From: Cyanobacteriota bacterium
GTDB taxonomy: Bacteria; Cyanobacteriota; Cyanobacteriia; PCC-6307; Cyanobiaceae
Reading direction: 5' to 3'
NCBI GenBank assembly: GCA_947463165.1
Contig: CANHSW010000076.1
Coordinates: 1-8,573 of the forward strand
DNA: 8,573 bases
Part shown: positions 1 to 6,966 of the stretch, piece by piece
How positions within the stretch are numbered: the stretch's first letter is position 1
How the letters are laid out: every line of letters starts with the position of its first letter
Notes under the pieces: model-generated
What the model was told of the DNA's origin: nothing
Seen by the model: only the letters and a program-made list of their open reading frames with translations
The model's database searches: none
Translations under genes and position numbers: made by a program

Positions 1-14
1 CGCCAGCCGGTTCG

Positions 15-752
15 GTGCACCTGGGCCTGGACCTGCCGATTGGCAGGGGCCTGATCGATGGGGATGGACTCACCTCCATGCTCATGGAAACAGGCGGCAA
101 TAGTGATGAGGAGCTGGAAGATTTCCTGGCCGATGATCTAGACGACGCCCAGCCAGATGAGCAACAAAAGCATCCTTCCTTGGCGGATATTGTCAGCGCA
201 TTGACTGGAGCGATGGGAGGCTCCAACACTGATCTGGATCAGGCTTTCCCCTGGCAGGTTGGTCGGTTGCCCACTGATCCCATGCTGCTGTTGCACTGGT
301 TGGAGGGCTTTGAGCTGGCCCTGGGCCGGCGGCTGCGCAACCTCTCCCACGCGCTCAATACCGAGTTGCTGCGCCAGGGGGTAAGCCCGGCCCTGTTGCC
401 GAACTCCCTATTGGAGGCGGTGTTGCGCGGCCAGTTCGAAGCCCTGCCCGCCCCAGCCAACCTGCTGCGGGTGCCGCTGCCCTTCCCCACCGATGCAGGC
501 GCAGACAGCCTCACTGGCGAGGCTGTGGTGGTGCTGCTAAGGCCCAGCGATTTAGAGCAGGAGCTGCCGGCCCTGCGCACCTGCCGCCGGCGCCTCCAAC
601 AGGCGCAGCAGGAGTTGCGCAGAATGGCTCAAGAATCCACGCGGCTGCAGGAGCGGCTGGCAACTCTCGAGGCTGAACAGCTGTGGCTGCAGGACATCCA
701 CGCCTGGAAGCGGTTGCCGCCGGATCCCCCCAGGCCAGCGATCAGCAGCTGA
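15..752 (+). CDS. Conserved-looking hypothetical protein with C-terminal coiled coil, upstream of and overlapping recG
   Basis: I do not recognise a named family. As read from the GTG at 15 the product is 245 residues. Residues 31-50 are strongly acidic (Asp/Glu clusters). Residues 80-155 look like a folded, helical conserved core (FPWQVGRLP, LLHWLEGFELALGRRLRNLSH). Residues 171-176 form a short hydrophobic strand (VVVLLR), and residues about 179-226 are a Gln/Arg/Glu/Leu-rich predicted coiled coil. There is no signal peptide or membrane segment, so it is probably cytoplasmic. The reading frame is open to the left edge with no stop, so the true start could lie outside the window. An internal ATG at 78 is another option, and no Shine-Dalgarno sequence settles the choice. 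The 3' end overlaps recG by about 70 bases, which suggests co-transcription and possibly translational coupling. A role linked to recG is only inferred from position. Confidence 0.75.
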   Translation: MHLGLDLPIGRGLIDGDGLTSMLMETGGNSDEELEDFLADDLDDAQPDEQQKHPSLADIVSALTGAMGGSNTDLDQAFPWQVGRLPTDPMLLLHWLEGFELALGRRLRNLSHALNTELLRQGVSPALLPNSLLEAVLRGQFEALPAPANLLRVPLPFPTDAGADSLTGEAVVVLLRPSDLEQELPALRTCRRRLQQAQQELRRMAQESTRLQERLATLEAEQLWLQDIHAWKRLPPDPPRPAISS

Positions 753-3238
753 CGGCAGAACTCCAGGATTGGCTTCGCGGCCTGCAGCAGGCTCTGCAAC
801 TGGAAGTGGATCGCGGCTTTGGCAATCTTCAGGGGCGGCGACAGCGCTTCAGTAGCTTTTTGGCCGCCAGCCTCGGTGAACCTCCCGCAGCCCTGGGGCC
901 TGACCAGCGGCAGCGGTTGCAGCCCTTAAGCCTGAATTTCAGCCACTACGACGAGCTGCCCCTGCAGCGCCGCCAGAGCCTGGTGCGCCAGTGCCGCCAG
1001 ACGCTGCAGCAGTTGCGCCAGAGTCTTGAACCGCCAGCCCCCGTGGCGGCTCCGCGGCTGCGGCTGCAGCCGGCCAGCAGGGGCCCAGCCCCAGCCGCCA
1101 CCAGTATTGAGCTGAACACCCCCCTGGCTGGGATCCAGGGGGTGGGACCGCGCACCGCCAGCCGCCTGGCGGCCCTGGGCCTGTTTGTAGTGCGCGATTT
1201 GATCCACTACTACCCGCGGGATTATCTCGATTACGCCAACCTGGTGCGGATCACGGGTTTGGAGCCGGGCCGCACGGCCACCATCGTGGCCAAGGTGCGC
1301 CGCTTTAACGGCTTCATCAGCCCGCGCAATCCCAACCTGGCGATTCTGGAGCTGCAGCTGGCCGATGCCACCGGGCGCATCCGGGTGAGCCAGTTCATGG
1401 TCGGCAAGCGATTCGCCAGTCCCGCCTGGCTGAACAGCCAAAAGCGCCACTATCCGCCGGGCGCCAGCGTGGCAGTCAGTGGGCTGGTCAAGGAAACCCC
1501 CTACGGACCCGCCTTTCAAGATCCGCTGATCGAGGTGCTGGAGAGTCCCGGGGCGCCTGTGAAATCGGCCGTCATCGGTCGGTTATTGCCGGTATATGGG
1601 CTCACCGAAGGCCTGGGGGCCGATCGGGTGCGCCAGGCGGTGGCGGCGGTGTTGCCCTTGGTGGGCCAGGAGCCGGAGCCCTTGCCCGAGCCCCTGCGCC
1701 AGCAGCTACTCCTCTGCTTGCGGGCTGATGCCCTGCGGCAAATCCATGCACCCGATACTGCCGAACAACTGCAAGCCGCCCGGCGGCGGTTGGTGTTTGA
1801 CGAGTTTTTGCTGTTGCAGTTGGGGTTGATGCAGCGCCGGCGGCAGCTCACCCGGCTGCCGGCGCGGCCTCTGGCGGCCCTGGCGGCGGCAGATCAAGGC
1901 CAGCTGAGCGAATCCAGCGATCTGGTGCAGCGCTTTCTTCAGCTACTGCCCTTTGCCCTCACAGCAGCTCAGCAGCGAGTATTGGCCGAAATCTGCTCGG
2001 ATTTGCTGCGAGAGCAGCCCATGGCCCGCCTGGTGCAGGGTGATGTGGGCAGTGGCAAAACCGTGGTGGCGATCGCCGCCTTGCTCACCGCCATCGCCGC
2101 CGGCTGCCAAGGTGCCCTGATGGCCCCCACCGAGGTGCTGGCCGAGCAGCACTACCGCTCCCTATGCCAGTGGATGCCCCAGCTGGCGGTCAGCTGCGGC
2201 CTGCTCACCGGTGCCACCCCCGCCGCTCGCCGCCGTCAACTCCTAACCGACTTGGCAAATGGCAATCTGCAGATGTTGGTGGGCACCCATGCCCTGTTGG
2301 AAGATCCAGTGCAATTTGCCCATCTGGGGCTGGTGGTGGTAGATGAGCAGCACCGTTTTGGCGTAGCTCAGCGCAATCGACTGCTGGATAAGGGTATGCA
2401 GCCCCACCTGCTCACGATGACGGCGACGCCGATCCCCCGCACCCTGGCCCTATCGCTGCATGGCGATCTGGATGTGAGTCAAATAGACGAACTGCCACCA
2501 GGCCGCACCCCGATTCGCACCCAATTGCTGGGGGCTGGCGAGCGCCAACAGGCCTATGAGTTGATTCGCGAGCAGGTGGCCCTGGGCCAGCGCGCCTATG
2601 TGGTGCTACCGCTGGTGGAGGAATCGGAGAAGCTGGATCTGCGCTCCGTGGCGGTGGTCTATCGGCAGCTGAGTGATGAGGTGTTTCCAGAGCTGAGCGT
2701 CGGCCTGCTGCATGGTCGGCTGGCCAGCGCAGAGAAGCAGGCGGCGATTGGGGCCTTCGCCCACGGCGACACCCAGGTGCTGGTGAGCACCACGGTGGTG
2801 GAGGTGGGCGTGGATGTGCCGGAGGCCAGCGTGATGCTGATCGAGCACGCCGATCGCTTTGGCCTCGCCCAGCTGCACCAGCTGCGGGGCCGGGTGGGGC
2901 GCGGGGCGGCGGCATCCCACTGCCTGTTGGTCAACGACAGCCGCCAGGCCCTGGCCCGGCAACGGCTGGAGGTGCTGGTGCACTGCCACGACGGCTTTGA
3001 AATCGCCGAGATGGATCTGCGGCTGCGGGGACCTGGCCAGGTGCTCGGCACCCGTCAAAGTGGCCTGCCAGACCTGGCCCTGGCCAGCCTCACCGAGGAC
3101 GGTGACCTGCTTGAGCTGGCCCGCCAAGTTGCCCAGCAGATCACCAGCACCGATCCAGATCTGCAGCACCACAGGCCCCTGGCTGATGCGCTGGCCCAGC
3201 AGCGCCAGCGCATCAGCCAGGGGGCAACCCTGAACTAA
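683..3238 (+). CDS. recG: ATP-dependent DNA helicase RecG
   Basis: RecG is a monomeric superfamily 2 translocase that remodels stalled replication forks and branch-migrates Holliday junctions. The 851-residue product shows the full family layout. There is an N-terminal extension of about 140 residues, then the wedge/OB-fold region opening with LAGIQGVGPRTASRLAALG. Helicase motif I is GDVGSGKT at 453-460, the Walker B box is DEQH at 554-557, motif III is TATP at 580-583, and motif VI is QLHQLRGRVGRG at 730-741. The RecG-type TRG region (DLRLRGPGQVLGTRQSG) is at 778-794. All catalytic motifs are intact. E. coli RecG is about 690 residues, and the extra length is the N-terminal extension typical of cyanobacterial and plant forms. 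The GTG at 683 is the first in-frame start; the only near alternative, GTG 806, would cut a helical segment (residues 20-41) that looks genuine. The gene follows and overlaps the hypothetical gene and converges on msrB with a 29-base gap. Confidence 0.97.
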   Translation: MAAGHPRLEAVAAGSPQASDQQLTAELQDWLRGLQQALQLEVDRGFGNLQGRRQRFSSFLAASLGEPPAALGPDQRQRLQPLSLNFSHYDELPLQRRQSLVRQCRQTLQQLRQSLEPPAPVAAPRLRLQPASRGPAPAATSIELNTPLAGIQGVGPRTASRLAALGLFVVRDLIHYYPRDYLDYANLVRITGLEPGRTATIVAKVRRFNGFISPRNPNLAILELQLADATGRIRVSQFMVGKRFASPAWLNSQKRHYPPGASVAVSGLVKETPYGPAFQDPLIEVLESPGAPVKSAVIGRLLPVYGLTEGLGADRVRQAVAAVLPLVGQEPEPLPEPLRQQLLLCLRADALRQIHAPDTAEQLQAARRRLVFDEFLLLQLGLMQRRRQLTRLPARPLAALAAADQGQLSESSDLVQRFLQLLPFALTAAQQRVLAEICSDLLREQPMARLVQGDVGSGKTVVAIAALLTAIAAGCQGALMAPTEVLAEQHYRSLCQWMPQLAVSCGLLTGATPAARRRQLLTDLANGNLQMLVGTHALLEDPVQFAHLGLVVVDEQHRFGVAQRNRLLDKGMQPHLLTMTATPIPRTLALSLHGDLDVSQIDELPPGRTPIRTQLLGAGERQQAYELIREQVALGQRAYVVLPLVEESEKLDLRSVAVVYRQLSDEVFPELSVGLLHGRLASAEKQAAIGAFAHGDTQVLVSTTVVEVGVDVPEASVMLIEHADRFGLAQLHQLRGRVGRGAAASHCLLVNDSRQALARQRLEVLVHCHDGFEIAEMDLRLRGPGQVLGTRQSGLPDLALASLTEDGDLLELARQVAQQITSTDPDLQHHRPLADALAQQRQRISQGATLN
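2068..2077. repeat. HIP1 palindrome (GGCGATCGCC)
   Basis: A perfect 10-base GGCGATCGCC lies inside recG just after the Walker A motif. This is the highly iterated palindrome (HIP1, core GCGATCGC) overrepresented in many cyanobacterial genomes. It is the only perfect copy I found in the window; several one-off variants (for example GCGATCGG near 7675) do not count. Confidence 0.8.
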
Positions 3239-3267
3239 TCGGGCAAAAGATTAAAAGAATTTGGTAT

Positions 3268-3765
3268 TCAAAGATTTTGGGGTTCAAAGATCAGGGCTAC
3301 GCCGTTGTTGCAGTAGCGCTTGCCGCTGGGCTTAGGACCATCGTTGAATACATGGCCCTGATGACCGCCGCAGCGACGGCAATGGTATTCAGTGCGCGGC
3401 ACTATCAATTTAAAGTCGAGCTTGGTGGTGATAGCACCAGGCAGGGGCTGCCAGAAGCTAGGCCAACCGGTGCCGCTTTCATATTTGGCCTTGGAGCTGA
3501 ATAGCGGCAGTCGGCAGCCGGCACAGAGGAAAGTACCCGGTCTCTTCTCACTATTCAAGGGGCTGGAGAAGGGGCGCTCGGTACCCTCTTGACGTAGTAC
3601 CGCATAGGCCGCTGGGCTAAGCCTGGCCTTCCAAGCGGCATCGCTAAGTTGCCATGCCGGGTCGACGCCAGGGCTGGCAGCTGCGGCGGCCTCGCTATAC
3701 AGCGCACCAAAACCCACCCCTGGAATGGCGGCCAATAATCTTGCCATCAAACCGCGACGGCTCAT
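3268..3765 (-). CDS. msrB: Peptide-methionine (R)-S-oxide reductase MsrB, Tat-exported, 1-Cys-like
   Basis: MsrB reduces the R epimer of methionine sulfoxide in oxidised proteins. I chose the ATG at 3765 (165 residues) because GGAG lies 9 bases upstream and because it opens a Tat-like signal peptide: MSRRGLMARLLA, a hydrophobic stretch, then an alanine-rich AAAAAS where cleavage could occur. The open frame continues upstream to 3849, but that part is Lys-rich and would bury the signal. The enzyme domain has both structural zinc pairs (CAGC at 81-84, CRRC at 129-132), the substrate region GTGWPSF, and GHVFNDGPKPSGKRYCNNG, which contains the catalytic Cys152. The resolving Cys that many MsrBs carry just before GWPSF is Thr here, as in 1-Cys plastid MSRB1-type enzymes. 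Export would place it in the periplasm or thylakoid lumen. It lies downstream of secG on the same strand, 124 bases away, and converges on recG. Confidence 0.94.
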   Translation of the reverse strand: MSRRGLMARLLAAIPGVGFGALYSEAAAAASPGVDPAWQLSDAAWKARLSPAAYAVLRQEGTERPFSSPLNSEKRPGTFLCAGCRLPLFSSKAKYESGTGWPSFWQPLPGAITTKLDFKLIVPRTEYHCRRCGGHQGHVFNDGPKPSGKRYCNNGVALIFEPQNL

Positions 3766-3774
3766 CACAGGCAA

Positions 3775-3778
3775 CTCC
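3775..3778 (-). promoter_or_regulatory. Ribosome binding site of msrB
   Basis: On the minus strand GGAG precedes the ATG at 3765 with 9 bases between. It supports the shorter 165-residue MsrB that begins with the twin-arginine signal, rather than the 193-residue open frame. Confidence 0.6.
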
Positions 3779-3817
3779 GGTAGTTTAATTTCAATTAACT
3801 TTGGTTTTTTGGTTAAA

Positions 3818-3902
3818 CCGATTACCCGCCAAGCTTGATTACTTGCCAAAGCAGTTTAGCTGCAAAACCAGTTTAGCTGCCAAGCCAGTTTACTTGCCGA
3901 GC
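3818..3902. repeat. Five degenerate 17-bp tandem repeats between secG and msrB
   Basis: Five head-to-tail units of exactly 17 bases occupy 3818-3834, 3835-3851, 3852-3868, 3869-3885 and 3886-3902. The third and fourth match at 15 of 17 positions and the fourth and fifth at 14 of 17; the two leftmost are more diverged (about 11-13 of 17). The + strand consensus is close to CAGTTTAGCTGCCAAGC. The rightmost unit covers the last codons and TAA stop of secG, so the array appears to have grown out of the 3' end of that gene. No function is known to me. The preceding stretch 3784-3817 is AT-rich and may hold more decayed copies. Confidence 0.8.
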
Positions 3903-4123
3903 CAGCCAGCGCTGAGCACCACCGCCAGGCCAAGAAAGATGGCCAGCAATGTCCAGCTGATGCGGTTGAGGGTCTGCTCAGCGCTGCGGGCACTGCTGAA
4001 CATCGAACCACCACTGGCGGCAAGGCCACCCATGCCATCGCCCTTGGGGCTGTGCAGCAGCACGCTGATAATCAGCAACACCCCGCTTGCCAGCCACACC
4101 CAAGATAAAATGCCTGCGATCAT
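3890..4123 (-). CDS. secG: Preprotein translocase subunit SecG
   Basis: SecG is the small accessory subunit of the SecYEG channel in the plasma and thylakoid membranes and assists SecA-driven export. The 77-residue product has the expected topology: a transmembrane helix at about 3-24 (ILSWVWLASGVLLIISVLLH), a loop containing the family hallmark SPKGDGMGG and a GSMFSS-ARSAE stretch, and a second transmembrane helix at about 55-74 after the conserved TLNRISW. Length fits the cyanobacterial family. The ATG at 4123 starts directly before the first membrane helix; no clear Shine-Dalgarno sequence is visible. It lies 476 bases downstream of gpmI on the same strand and upstream of msrB. From memory, marine picocyanobacteria have gpmI-secG next to groEL-groES; if so, the downstream neighbour differs here. 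Confidence 0.95.
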   Translation of the reverse strand: MIAGILSWVWLASGVLLIISVLLHSPKGDGMGGLAASGGSMFSSARSAEQTLNRISWTLLAIFLGLAVVLSAGWLGK

Positions 4124-4599
4124 GAAGTCAGCCGGTGAGGCCTTAACACTGCGGCAATGCTAGTACCCAGCCCACAAGGCGCTAGCCAAGCTAAAGCCAT
4201 GATAGCCAGCCCCAAGCTGATAGCCAATCCCCAGCCGCGACAGCCAGACCCAAGCAATGGGTTGGCATAGGTAGGTGCCATTTTTTTAGCGCGGAAACCT
4301 CAGCCTGCCTTGGCTAATTAACGGAGCATGGAGGAGAGTGAATTTCAAAACCACTGCCAATTCCTCCCAGGTTCCGAGAATCCACTCAATGGCAGGCACG
4401 CAGAAATCGCCAGATTTCAGAGAGATTCCCCGAAGAAAGCCAATCAATGCGCGGATTTAAACCGTAGCCTTTACGGGCAAACTTTGCGAGAATTTCGCAC
4501 AAGAATTTATCCGTGATCATATTTTACAGATACATTTAAACGCATTCCCGCAAAGCCCCTTGGAAATAAAATCACGCATCAAATCAGGCATACGCTGAG
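4124..4599. other. 476-base gene-free interval between gpmI and secG
   Basis: No convincing gene is present. The secG-proximal part (4160-4260) is GC-rich and contains an 18-bp tandem repeat. The gpmI-proximal part (about 4430-4600) is visibly AT-rich compared with both flanking genes. A 62-codon + strand open frame (4328-4516) has no usable ribosome binding site and no recognisable content. Small hairpins are possible at 4403-4418 (GAAATC/GATTTC) and 4485-4499 (TGCGA/TCGCA), but neither is followed by a T-run in the gpmI direction. A minus-strand TAAAAT at 4521-4526 resembles a -10 box but lacks a good -35. The interval could hold the secG promoter, a long 5' leader or a small RNA; the sequence alone does not decide. 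Confidence 0.6.
4201..4256. repeat. Three degenerate 18-bp tandem repeats upstream of secG
   Basis: Units at 4201-4218, 4219-4236 and, after a 2-base spacer, 4239-4256 share the pattern GAYAGCCARNCCCMAGC. The first and second agree at 14 of 18 positions and the first and third at 15 of 18. A shortened related motif (GCTAGCCAAGCT) lies at about 4181-4192. The array sits 78-133 bases before the secG start codon, so it would fall in the promoter or leader of secG. Its units share the GCC-n-AAGC core with the 17-bp repeats on the other side of secG. Confidence 0.65.
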
Positions 4600-6279
4600 T
4601 TAAACAGCAATGCCTTGGGGTATGCGCTCTTGAATCAAGTCTGCAGTCGCGGGTGTAATTAAAGAATTGCCTGTCATCAGAGCCGGCTTGGCTAGGCCAA
4701 GGATGTCCAGGATTGTGGGGGCGATGTCGGCCAGGCCACCGTGATTGCGCAGTTGCACATCGGTGCCATGGCCCGGCAGTTTGCGCCGTTCGCCCTCCAC
4801 CAGAATCACCGGCACCGGATTGGTGGTGTGGGCGGTCCAGGGACGGCCGTCTGGTCCCTGCATTTGTTCAGCATTGCCGTGGTCGGCGGTGATCAGCAGG
4901 GTGCCGCCCATGCGGTTGGTGCACTCCATCAGTTGGCCCACACAGCGATCTACCGCATGGATGGCCTCGGTGGTGGCCTCCATTTGACCGGTGTGGCCCA
5001 CCATGTCTGGATTGGCGTAATTGATTACCACCAGGGAATAAATACCTTTATTGATGGCGGCAATACAGCTGTCGGTCAGCTCCCTGGCTGACATGCATGG
5101 CGCCTGGTCATAGGTGGCCACCTTGGGGGAGGGCACCAGATGGCGATCTTCACCCGGGAAAGCCTTTTCAATGCCCCCATTCATAAAATAGGTAACATGC
5201 GGATACTTTTCTGTTTCCGCAGTGCGAAATTGGAGCAGGCCCGCCTCTGAGATCACCTGGCCCAGCAAGCCGTCAAGGGATTCGGTGGGGAAGGCCACCG
5301 CCACCGGTAGGCCCTGCTCATATTGGGTGAAGGTAACCACCTGCAATTGTTCAATCTGCCGGCGGGGGAAGGCATTAAATTCCGGCAGCACAAAGGCGCG
5401 AATCAGCTGACGCACCCGATCGGGGCGAAAGTTGTAACAGAGCAGGCCGTCACCGGGCTTGATAAACCCCTCAGCCAGCCTTACTGGCTCAATAAATTCA
5501 TCACTAACCTCTGCCGCGTAGGAGGCGGCGATTACCTCCTGGGCACTCAACTCAACTGGTTCACTGGCTTCTGTGAGCAGCCTGTAGGCCTTTTCAGTGC
5601 GATCCCAGCGGTTGTCGCGATCCATCGCCCAGTAGCGGCCGCAGATGGTGGCGATGCGGCCCACGCCGGCTGCAGCGATCAGCTGCTCCACCTGGGCCAC
5701 GAACTCAGCGGCACAGGTGGGCGCCGTATCGCGGCCATCGGTGATCACATGCACGCAGACCTGCTCCAAGCCGCGCATCGCCGCCCAGTGCAGCAGGCCG
5801 CCCAGGTGATCCACGTGGCTATGCACGCCGCCGTTGGAGCAGAGGCCCAATAGGTGCAAGGTGCCGCCATTGGCTAGCAGCTGATCTCCCAGCTGTTGGA
5901 GGGCCGGGTTGCGGAGGAGACTGCCATCTTTTACCGCCTGGCTGATGCGCACCAGTTCCTGGCGGATGATGCGGCCAGAACCAATCGTGAGGTGACCCAC
6001 CTCAGAATTGCCCATCTGGTCGTCGGGCAAACCGACTGCGGCGCCGCTCGCTGAAATCAGGGTGTGGGGATAGGCATGCCAGAGGGCATCCATCACAGCG
6101 GGTTTGGCGAGCCGAATAGCGTTGTGCTCGACATCATGGCTATAGCCCCAGCCATCGAGAATGGCCAGAACGACCGGAGCCACGGAAACAGGGTCACCCA
6201 GGCTGGCAGCGCTCAGACAAGCGTGCGAGCCGCTGTTGGATGCGGGCCTGGAATCGTGTTGGGAGGGACTCGACTTCAC
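4600..6279 (-). CDS. gpmI: 2,3-bisphosphoglycerate-independent phosphoglycerate mutase
   Basis: GpmI interconverts 3- and 2-phosphoglycerate in glycolysis through a phosphoserine intermediate, using two Mn ions (alkaline phosphatase superfamily, cytoplasmic). Motifs in order: LAILDGWGY (first metal Asp), [11 protein letters not shown] with the catalytic Ser, [57 protein letters not shown] and AHTTNPVP. All are intact. The start is uncertain: the frame has no ATG near the conserved core, only GTGs at 6321, 6288, 6279 and 6183. I list 6279 (559 residues) as a compromise. The GTG at 6183 gives 527 residues starting [13 protein letters not shown], closer to the usual 510-545, while the extra N-terminal residues are Ser-rich and look unconserved. 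None has a good Shine-Dalgarno sequence. The gene is divergent from pyrR. Confidence 0.96.
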   Translation of the reverse strand: MKSSPSQHDSRPASNSGSHACLSAASLGDPVSVAPVVLAILDGWGYSHDVEHNAIRLAKPAVMDALWHAYPHTLISASGAAVGLPDDQMGNSEVGHLTIGSGRIIRQELVRISQAVKDGSLLRNPALQQLGDQLLANGGTLHLLGLCSNGGVHSHVDHLGGLLHWAAMRGLEQVCVHVITDGRDTAPTCAAEFVAQVEQLIAAAGVGRIATICGRYWAMDRDNRWDRTEKAYRLLTEASEPVELSAQEVIAASYAAEVSDEFIEPVRLAEGFIKPGDGLLCYNFRPDRVRQLIRAFVLPEFNAFPRRQIEQLQVVTFTQYEQGLPVAVAFPTESLDGLLGQVISEAGLLQFRTAETEKYPHVTYFMNGGIEKAFPGEDRHLVPSPKVATYDQAPCMSARELTDSCIAAINKGIYSLVVINYANPDMVGHTGQMEATTEAIHAVDRCVGQLMECTNRMGGTLLITADHGNAEQMQGPDGRPWTAHTTNPVPVILVEGERRKLPGHGTDVQLRNHGGLADIAPTILDILGLAKPALMTGNSLITPATADLIQERIPQGIAV

Positions 6280-6321
6280 CCGTACCACTTCACACGTACC
6301 AATGAACGAAGACGTAAGCAC

Positions 6322-6432
6322 GCCTTCCGTATCCCAACCTACAGCTCGGACCTGGAGCCGCCTAGCTAGCTCCCGATTGCGTCAGGCTTTAGTCACAGTT
6401 CCTGGCGCCTATGTTCCACCCAAACCCGGCCG
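6322..6432. promoter_or_regulatory. Divergent gpmI/pyrR intergenic region, probable promoters
   Basis: This 111-base gap (longer if gpmI starts at 6183) separates the divergent gpmI and pyrR starts, so it should contain or border promoters for both. I see only a weak -10-like TATGTT near 6409 for pyrR, with no matching -35 at normal spacing. No terminator-antiterminator structure of the Bacillus pyr type is apparent before pyrR: the region lacks a GC-rich hairpin followed by a T-run. The call rests on gene orientation. Confidence 0.4.
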
Positions 6433-6963
6433 ATGACCCGACTTGAACTGCTGTCCGCCCAGGAGCTGAGCCGCACCCTGGATCGCCTCGCCTCGCAGAT
6501 TTTGGAGGGGGCCAATGATCTCGATGCCCTGCTGCTGCTGGGGATTCCCACCAGGGGGGTGGCCCTGGCCCAGGTGCTGGCCTCGCGGCTGGAGCAGATC
6601 TCTGGCCAGCCGATCCAGCAGGGCATTTTGGATCCCACTTTTCACCGCGACGACCTGGCGCGGGTCGGCACCCGCCTGGCCCAACCCACCCAGCTGCCGG
6701 GGGGCGTTGAGGATCGGCAGGTGGTGCTCGTCGACGACGTGATCTTCACCGGACGCACCGTCAGGGCCGCCCTGGAGGCGCTGCAGACCTGGGGGCGGGC
6801 CCAGCGAGTGGCCCTGGCGGTGATGGTGGATCGGGGGCATCGGGAATTGCCGATCCAGCCCGACTACTGCGGCCGGGTGGTGCCCACCAGCCGCCAGGAA
6901 ACCATTCAGGTGTGCCTGCGGAACATCGACGGCGAGGAGGGGGTGTTCCTGGTGCGCAGCTGA
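6433..6963 (+). CDS. pyrR: PyrR family protein: pyrimidine regulator / uracil phosphoribosyltransferase
   Basis: PyrR proteins belong to the type I phosphoribosyltransferase fold; in Bacillus they bind pyr mRNA in response to UMP and also convert uracil plus PRPP to UMP. The 176-residue product has the family features: LLLLGIPTRGVALA at 33-46, the PRPP-binding loop VVLVDDVIFTGRTV at 97-110, VMVDRGHRELPIQPDY at 130-145, and GRVVPTSRQE at 147-156 near the C-terminus. Length matches the family (about 175-180). The ATG at 6433 is the first start in the frame and gives the expected N-terminus; no Shine-Dalgarno sequence is visible. No other pyrimidine genes are near, so an attenuation role cannot be inferred from context; uracil salvage is at least as likely. 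It is divergent from gpmI and ends 3 bases from the end of ftrV. Confidence 0.95.
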   Translation: MTRLELLSAQELSRTLDRLASQILEGANDLDALLLLGIPTRGVALAQVLASRLEQISGQPIQQGILDPTFHRDDLARVGTRLAQPTQLPGGVEDRQVVLVDDVIFTGRTVRAALEALQTWGRAQRVALAVMVDRGHRELPIQPDYCGRVVPTSRQETIQVCLRNIDGEEGVFLVRS

Positions 6964-6966
6964 AAC

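Noticed and set aside
926..1519. 197-residue minus-strand open frame inside recG
   Set aside because: It is antisense to the clearly conserved RecG wedge domain; long antisense frames are expected in GC-rich coding sequence and the translation shows no recognisable family.
2412..3172. Long minus-strand open frames opposite the recG helicase domain
   Set aside because: Pro/Arg/Ala-rich or His/Gln-rich translations typical of antisense shadow of GC-rich codons; the + strand holds intact helicase motifs.
3766..3849. Longer N-terminus for MsrB (frame open to 3849)
   Set aside because: A good ribosome binding site and a twin-arginine signal both point to the ATG at 3765; the added residues would bury the signal, and their 5' part lies in the 17-bp repeat array.
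4262..4287. TGGCA/TGCCA hairpin followed by seven T on the + strand
   Set aside because: Looks like a weak rho-independent terminator, but no + strand gene lies upstream to use it and the stem is only 5 bp; in the minus direction the run is A, so it does not serve gpmI.
4328..4516. 62-codon + strand open frame in the gpmI-secG gap
   Set aside because: GGAG lies only one base before its ATG, the composition is unremarkable, no domain or membrane segment is visible, and it overlaps an AT-rich block that looks noncoding.
5323..5853. 176-residue + strand open frame inside gpmI
   Set aside because: Antisense to intact GpmI catalytic motifs, with no recognisable features of its own.
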